Source of the DNA: UBA6770 sp965661115
GTDB lineage: Bacteria > Bacteroidota > Bacteroidia > Flavobacteriales_G > Salibacteraceae
DNA length: 45,470 bases
Direction of reading: 5' to 3'
Assembly (NCBI GenBank): GCA_965661115.1
Contig: CBFICO010000009.1
Coordinates: forward strand, 1-45,470
In this document: piece after piece, positions 40,745 through 45,470 of the stretch
Layout of the letters: each line of letters opens with the position of its first letter
Numbering within the stretch: the stretch's first letter is position 1
Made by a program: the position numbers and the translations under genes
Notes under the pieces: model-generated
The model's database searches: none
What the model was told of the DNA's origin: nothing
What the model saw: the letters and a program-made list of their open reading frames with translations, nothing else

Positions 40745-41392
40745 ATGGAAAAAATGAAAAACATTAAAGCCATAGTTTTTGACTGGGATGGTGTTTTTAA
40801 TGATGGAAATAAGGGTGGTGGAAGTCATTCTGGGTTTTCAGAGATAGACTCTATGGGCACCAATATGTTGCGGTTTTCGAATTGGTTGAGCCGTGACAAA
40901 TCCTTACCAATAAGTGTTATTGTTACCGGAGCTAGTAACGAAGTAGCTATTGACTTTGCTGCTCGCGAGCATTTCGAAAAAGTGTACTACGGAGTTACGG
41001 ATAAAAACGAAGCTTTAAAACATCTACTAGCCAATTGTGATCTTAAGCCAGAAGAAATTGCTTTTTTCTACGACGATATTTTGGATGTAAGCATAGCGCA
41101 GAAAGTAGGAGTTCGTGTTTTTATAAAAAGCGATGCTAAAATTGCTTTTTCGGAATACGTGCGTCACCATAAAATTGCGGATTACATTACTGCCTTTGGT
41201 GGGGGAGAGCATGGCGTTCGCGAAGCGTGCGAAATGCTTATGAACCTAAACGTTAACTTTACAGAGTGTATTGAAGAGCGTATAGCATTTTCAGAGACCT
41301 ATGCCGAGTATTTAAAATCTAGAAATAGTCGCTCTACGGCCTATTATACCAGAAATCAAGAAGGCGAGATTTTGGAGCATTACGTGTCGTAG
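40745..41392 (+). CDS. HAD phosphatase, KdsC-like
   Basis: A 215-aa HAD-superfamily phosphatase. Motif I is FDWDGVFND (nucleophile Asp and acid Asp both present), motif II IVTGASNE, motif IV FFYDDILDVS with the metal Asp. KdsC removes phosphate from Kdo-8-phosphate; this protein has the KdsC-like core but about 35 extra C-terminal residues. Place after kdsA and the fusion gene supports the role. Start at ATG 40745 (or 40754), only three bases after the terminator's T-run. Confidence 0.7.
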   Translation: MEKMKNIKAIVFDWDGVFNDGNKGGGSHSGFSEIDSMGTNMLRFSNWLSRDKSLPISVIVTGASNEVAIDFAAREHFEKVYYGVTDKNEALKHLLANCDLKPEEIAFFYDDILDVSIAQKVGVRVFIKSDAKIAFSEYVRHHKIADYITAFGGGEHGVREACEMLMNLNVNFTECIEERIAFSETYAEYLKSRNSRSTAYYTRNQEGEILEHYVS

Positions 41393-41516
41393 GCTGATTC
41401 ATTATCAATTTAAGCCTTGGCCGTCATTCCGTGAGATTAGTGGAACAGAATTTCAGCATGAAATTCGTTGAGACACTTCTGTACGGAATCTATTCTATTT
41501 TATTATAACCCAGCAT

Positions 41517-41645
41517 GTCGCTTCGAGTGTTTTAATTGAAGCAGCAAGCTGAAAATTAAAATGTATCGAGAAGTCTATTACTGGTGCCTCTTCTCGATAC
41601 ATTTCAAAAGCTTTCTTTCAGAGCTTTTGAAACACTCGAAGGGAC
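41517..41645. repeat. 129-bp palindromic element, copy 2
   Basis: A diverged copy of the element at 9734-9859: it keeps CTTCGAGTGTTT-AATTGAAGC, GCTGAAAATT-AAATGTATCGAGAAG, TTCTCGATACA, CAAAAGCTT and CTTTTGAA-CACTCGAAG. Some outer pairs have drifted (GTCGCTTCGAGTG with CACTCGAAGGGAC). The remaining intergenic stretch 41393-41733 shows only a GTCATTCCGTGAG fragment. Confidence 0.8.
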
Positions 41646-41733
41646 AACATGGTGGTATTATAGAAGTCAACAAATCAACTTAGTTTCATAAGTGCCACAC
41701 TATGCTTACTTTGGACGTGCTAAACTCCGAAAC

Positions 41734-42606
41734 ATGGTAGACTACGATCCGCATAGTTGGGTAAAACTCATATTCAACAACGACAGCAAAAACATCTTTA
41801 AACAGCTTTGGCCACCCATGCTAATGCTACTCTTTTATACTACAGCGGTTGTTGTGGTTTTTAATCATGTTTTTAATTTTCATTACCCCGGCGGTACGGC
41901 CATCCATAGTTTGCTTGGGGTAGTACTTGGTTTGTTTTTGGTTTTTAGAACCAATACCGCATACGACCGCTGGTGGGAGGGAAGAAAGCAATGGGGTGCA
42001 TTGGTAAATTGTTGTAGAAATATCGCTATTAAAATCGACACCTGTTTACCAGAAGGAAGCTCCGAAGACAAACAATATTTTGCCCAAATGGTGCCCAACT
42101 TCGTGTTTACCATGAAAGAGCATTTGCGCGATGGCGTTATCATGGAAGAGATTCAAGAAACAAATCCAGAATTCAAGGATAACTTAGCATCTAAAGGGCA
42201 TAAGCCAGCCCACATTGTTCAGTTAATGTATAAACGCCTGAATGAATTGAGAAACTCCAATAAAATAAGTCAGGAACAGTATTGGATTATTGATGGTGAG
42301 CTAAAAGAGCTGCTGGATATAATAGGTGCCTGCGAGCGCATTAAAAACACTCCAATTCCATATTCCTATAACATGTACATAAAGAAGTTTATTTTCTTGT
42401 ATTCGGTGTCCTTACCCTTTGGTATTATGAGTATTACCCATTATTGGACCATCCCAATTACTTGTGTGTTGTTCTATTTGCTGGTGAGTACGGAGTTAAT
42501 TGCTGAAGAAATTGAGGACCCGTTTGGAACGGATGAAAACGATTTGCCAACCGATAACTTAAGCGAGAAAATTAAGGCGAACGTCGAGGAGATTTTGTTG
42601 AAGTAA
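41734..42606 (+). CDS. Bestrophin family membrane protein
   Basis: A 290-aa inner-membrane protein of the bacterial bestrophin (former UPF0187) family: N-terminal MVDYDPHSWVKLIF, a transmembrane helix with LLGVVLGLFLVFRTNTAYDRWWEGRKQWG (abridged; R-x-N-x-A-Y-x-R-W-W is the family hallmark), a helical cytosolic part and C-terminal membrane segments. Bestrophins form pentameric ion channels. I set the start at ATG 41734; the longer reading begins at a GTG with no family likeness. Confidence 0.85.
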   Translation: MVDYDPHSWVKLIFNNDSKNIFKQLWPPMLMLLFYTTAVVVVFNHVFNFHYPGGTAIHSLLGVVLGLFLVFRTNTAYDRWWEGRKQWGALVNCCRNIAIKIDTCLPEGSSEDKQYFAQMVPNFVFTMKEHLRDGVIMEEIQETNPEFKDNLASKGHKPAHIVQLMYKRLNELRNSNKISQEQYWIIDGELKELLDIIGACERIKNTPIPYSYNMYIKKFIFLYSVSLPFGIMSITHYWTIPITCVLFYLLVSTELIAEEIEDPFGTDENDLPTDNLSEKIKANVEEILLK

Positions 42607-42607
42607 A

Positions 42608-43438
42608 TTACTCCCAAATTTGAAGAGTGATTCCTTCCGTCATTAATCTAGAGTGGTTTGAGGCGGCTTTTTTCTGCTTATCGAAGTAGCTGTAAAGCTC
42701 TATGCTATATTCCGCTTCAGATTGATGTTTTACCTCACATTCCGCTACATTTTCGCTTTCTATTTGATTTACACTCCAGTTTATTTCTCTGTTCTCTGCT
42801 ATTTCAACTTGCAGGTTTAATGGGTGTTTATTCCTCCAGCCCGTTTTCTTGATCTTGTTCAAGATAATTTTCCATTGATTCCATCTAATTCTTATTTCGC
42901 TATAACCGGCACCACCCTGTATATATAGCAAACTGTCAATGCTTAATTCAATTTTTGAGACATTTCCACTAAACTCTTTTGGGTCAAAGTATCGTTTGGC
43001 ATAGCCAGAAATTGGACTTGTGTAGCAGCCGTTATCACCGTTATTAATTCTGTTATAGGTGTGTGAAACACCAACGCCGCAACCATTCTCATCAGAGCAT
43101 CCAACAACCCCGTAATACTCACACATTAAATAACTTGCCGGAGGGGAAGCGGAATCCTCAACTGGGTAATGTCCGATGCTCCATGCTGTACCAGAGACCT
43201 TCCATAAATCAGCATCATTATTGTCAGCTGTGTAATTGTCCATATCGTACACAAAGCTGGGTTCAACAACTTCGACCGTATCAATTATTTCGGGTACTCC
43301 TTCGTACTTAGTTAGTTTTTCTTTATTGCACGATAGTAGGGTAGCAAAAACTCCTACCAAGATCGAACTCATTAAAACTGATTTTCTAAATTTCACAACA
43401 GTATTAAAACGTTTGAAAAAATTATTCGCCCCATACAT
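42608..43438 (-). CDS. Hypothetical lipoprotein A
   Basis: A 276-aa predicted lipoprotein: hydrophobic run and lipobox GVFATLLSC. The mature part has a Cys cluster (CEYYGVVGCSDENGCGVG) and beta-like strands, ending MTEGITLQIWE. It overlaps the upstream gene by 17 bases if the ATG at 43438 is used; a GTG at 43396 or an ATG at 43372 would give a cleaner lipoprotein signal, so the start is uncertain. It seems to be a diverged paralogue of lipoprotein B (similar strand RWNQWKIILN versus SWDNRRYNIFL and similar C-terminus). Confidence 0.6.
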   Translation of the reverse strand: MYGANNFFKRFNTVVKFRKSVLMSSILVGVFATLLSCNKEKLTKYEGVPEIIDTVEVVEPSFVYDMDNYTADNNDADLWKVSGTAWSIGHYPVEDSASPPASYLMCEYYGVVGCSDENGCGVGVSHTYNRINNGDNGCYTSPISGYAKRYFDPKEFSGNVSKIELSIDSLLYIQGGAGYSEIRIRWNQWKIILNKIKKTGWRNKHPLNLQVEIAENREINWSVNQIESENVAECEVKHQSEAEYSIELYSYFDKQKKAASNHSRLMTEGITLQIWE

Positions 43439-44168
43439 TAACTTCTATATCCATAAAACTAAGGGTAATAAAACTATCTGCATAGGTGCCATTTTTTTCC
43501 AACGAAATTTCGGCACCAAAAGCGTATTCTTTCTCTTCTAATTTTTCAACAACGAGGCTGTGTTCTTTTTCTACTCCATTTACAAATGATTTAAAATAGG
43601 AAGCTTCGCCATCAAGGTAAAGGTCAATAAAAAGACCTTTATTGTTAATAAGCTCATGATGATTGGTTAGGAAAATGTTGTACCTCCGATTATCCCATGA
43701 CAAGTATAGTTTAGCATACCCTGGGAATCTATGGGTTAAGGTAAAATTATTTAGGTTAATTCTAATTTGTTGTGGAACAGATGACTCATCTTTTGGCATA
43801 AGTTTTCTTTGTACAGAAACTGTTTCATCTAGCTTAAAACACTCGTTATTATCGTTTGAGATGCCCAGACTTATGTGTTTTGGTTCAATGTATTGTCCAA
43901 AATCTACGTACGCGGAACAATAGAACCTTGAATTTCCATTTTCATCCGCACCTCTCTCATTATATACCCCAGCAGTATCCCAATACTTTATTGTGGAATC
44001 ATTAAATACCATTTCATATAAATGATAATCAGGTTCTCTATACTCGCTCGGTGGAGTTTTTATTTGGGTTAAAGGTTCATCTTGTTTCTTACAACTTGAA
44101 ATTCCTATAAATGCCATAACAAGCAGAAGGGAAGAGAATCGTTTAATGAAATGAGGTGAGAGTAGCAT
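43422..44168 (-). CDS. Hypothetical lipoprotein B
   Basis: A 248-aa predicted lipoprotein with signal and lipobox FIGISSC (Cys near 26) followed by KKQDEP, a Bacteroidota-style lipoprotein start. The mature protein is rich in beta strands and ends SFMDIEVNVWGE. No family recognised. Co-directional and overlapping with lipoprotein A, so a shared transcript and a shared function in the envelope are likely. Confidence 0.62.
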   Translation of the reverse strand: MLLSPHFIKRFSSLLLVMAFIGISSCKKQDEPLTQIKTPPSEYREPDYHLYEMVFNDSTIKYWDTAGVYNERGADENGNSRFYCSAYVDFGQYIEPKHISLGISNDNNECFKLDETVSVQRKLMPKDESSVPQQIRINLNNFTLTHRFPGYAKLYLSWDNRRYNIFLTNHHELINNKGLFIDLYLDGEASYFKSFVNGVEKEHSLVVEKLEEKEYAFGAEISLEKNGTYADSFITLSFMDIEVNVWGE

Positions 44169-44307
44169 CGGTTCTACAGTTAGTATTTTATTTCTACCAA
44201 ATATAAAGGATAAAAAATATAGAGGTTGGGTATCAGGTATTCTTGGCTAAGCATAGATTGCCACTACTTCTTTTTCTATTATTGTATCTCTCAAAAAAAT
44301 TACAACT

Positions 44308-45470
44308 ATGGGTTCAGAAAAGAAAGTAGGTTCAGATATAGAAATAGCACAGGCTGCCAAAATGCAGCATATCAATGATATAGCAGCTAAGATTAACATT
44401 GGTATTGACGATTTAGAGCATTACGGTAAATACAAGGCTAAGTTGCCGTTGAGTTTAATTAACGAAGAAAAAGCGAAGCAAAACAATCTAATTCTTGTTA
44501 CTGCATTGACTCCCACACCTGCAGGTGAAGGAAAAACTACGGTATCCATTGGTTTGACTGAAGGGTTAAATAAAATTGGAAAACAAGCAACTGTAGTATT
44601 GAGAGAACCTTCTTTAGGACCAGTTTTCGGTATTAAAGGTGGAGCAGCTGGTGGGGGCTATTCTCAGGTAGTTCCTATGGAGGATATTAACCTGCATTTT
44701 ACCGGTGATTTTTCAGCAATTGAAAAAGCAAATAATTTACTTTCAGCGCTCATAGACAACAATATTCAAAGCAAAACCAGAAACCTTGGCCTAGACCCTA
44801 GAAGAATATACTGGAAACGTGTAATGGACATGAACGATCGTGCTTTAAGAAGCATTACGATTGGCTTAAATGGAATCGGGAACGGAATCCCACGACAAGA
44901 CGGATTTAACATAACTCCAGCTTCCGAAGTAATGGCCATTCTTTGTATGAGTAACGATAGAGAAGATCTAAAGAAAAGGTTAGGAGATATTTTCGTTGGG
45001 TTCACTTACGATAGAAAGCCAATATACGCTAGAGACTTAAATGCTCAGAATGCAATGGCAATCCTGTTGAAAGATGCTATAAAACCGAACTTGGTTCAAA
45101 CGCTAGAAGGCAACCCGGCAATTATACATGGTGGGCCATTTGCAAACATTGCGCAAGGAACAAATACCATTATTGCTACTAAAATGGGATTAAGTTTAAG
45201 TGATTATGTAGTGACAGAGGCTGGTTTTGGTTCGGACTTGGGTGCTGAGAAATTCTTGGATATTAAATGTTTCTATGCCTGATTGAAACATAAAACAATT
45301 GTGCTGGTCGCAACCTTTAGAGGATTGCGTCACCATGGAGGAGCACAAAAAGAGGAGTATGGAGATGTGAGTCTAGAGCGCGTACAAGAAGGATTTGCAA
45401 ATCTTGAAAAACACATTAAAAATGCTATTCAGTTCGGAATTACCCCGGTGGTTGCTATTAATCATAGAAC
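44308..45470 (+). pseudogene. fhs: Formate-tetrahydrofolate ligase with an internal TGA (partial)
   Basis: The gene for 10-formyl-THF synthesis starts at 44308 with a P-loop TPTPAGEGKTT and clear family sequence (GIKGGAAGGGYSQVVPMED, FTGDFSAI). At 45280-45282 the frame meets TGA right after KCFYA, where the family usually has CRYAGL. One base change (GGA to TGA) explains it, and the same frame stays open to the window end with good family sequence (KTIVLVATFRGLRHHGGAQKEEYGDV). The Arg two codons earlier is also changed to Phe. So either a recent nonsense change or a sequence error. Confidence 0.75.

Noticed and set aside
45280..45282. TGA read as glycine (alternative code as in Gracilibacteria)
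   Set aside because: Several normal genes here end in TGA and the rest of the window is plainly Bacteroidota; a mutation or sequence error is simpler.
1..45470. CRISPR arrays, tRNA or rRNA genes, transposases, integrase
   Set aside because: No regularly spaced direct repeats, no cloverleaf or rRNA signature, and no such protein motifs were seen by eye; a dedicated search could still find weak cases.

Overview
The window comes from a Bacteroidota chromosome, most likely a Flavobacteriales-type bacterium. The evidence is an AT-rich composition, type IX secretion C-terminal sorting domains, a GldA-type gliding ABC ATPase, a small SRP RNA, many promoters of the Bacteroidota type (-7 element TAnnTTTG), and Kdo-lipid A sugar genes. 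No tRNA, rRNA, CRISPR array, transposase or integrase is seen.

Layout. (1) 1-2040 is an array of three minus-strand gene cassettes: a lipoprotein cut by the window edge, a secreted retropepsin-like protease, and an unknown 132-aa protein. Each is separated from the next by a ~137-bp folded site with integron attC architecture. (2) 2080-9643 is housekeeping: a Sua5/YrdC protein, transaldolase, uridine kinase, SRP RNA, MurB, RsgA, GldA and MetK, with GC-rich palindromic repeats between genes. (3) 9995-17040 holds a DEAD-box helicase, a T9SS cargo protein, pirin, an alpha/beta hydrolase, a barrel-like protein, and a bicarbonate transporter (SbtA-like) in a two-gene operon divergent from a LysR regulator. 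(4) 17112-24476 holds a VWA/AAA+ pair, a T9SS protein, two envelope proteins and an MsbA-like exporter. (5) 24486-29745 holds small genes, an arginase-family enzyme, a remnant of an M48 peptidase, a GNAT protein, NADP-isocitrate dehydrogenase and a nonsense-broken ORF. (6) 29696-35354 is a polyphosphate cluster (SixA, PPK1, Ppx, two PPK2, DinB-like). (7) 35496-41392 is a Kdo/8-amino-Kdo cluster: kdnB and kdnA on minus, then kdsB, kdsA, a transaldolase-CBS fusion and a KdsC-like phosphatase on plus. (8) 41734-45470 holds a bestrophin, two related lipoproteins and a formate-tetrahydrofolate ligase gene interrupted by an in-frame TGA.

The two most interesting items are the following. First, the cassette array: the start of each complete cassette is complementary to the first box of its own downstream hairpin, as expected if cassettes moved as circles recombined at attC-like sites. 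Second, in the Kdo8N cluster a transaldolase-fold domain is fused to KdsD-like CBS domains, at the place in the pathway where an arabinose-5-phosphate isomerase (SIS+CBS) would be expected. In addition, at least five genes carry a perfect TAnnTTTG element only 4-6 nt before the start codon, suggesting frequent leaderless mRNAs.
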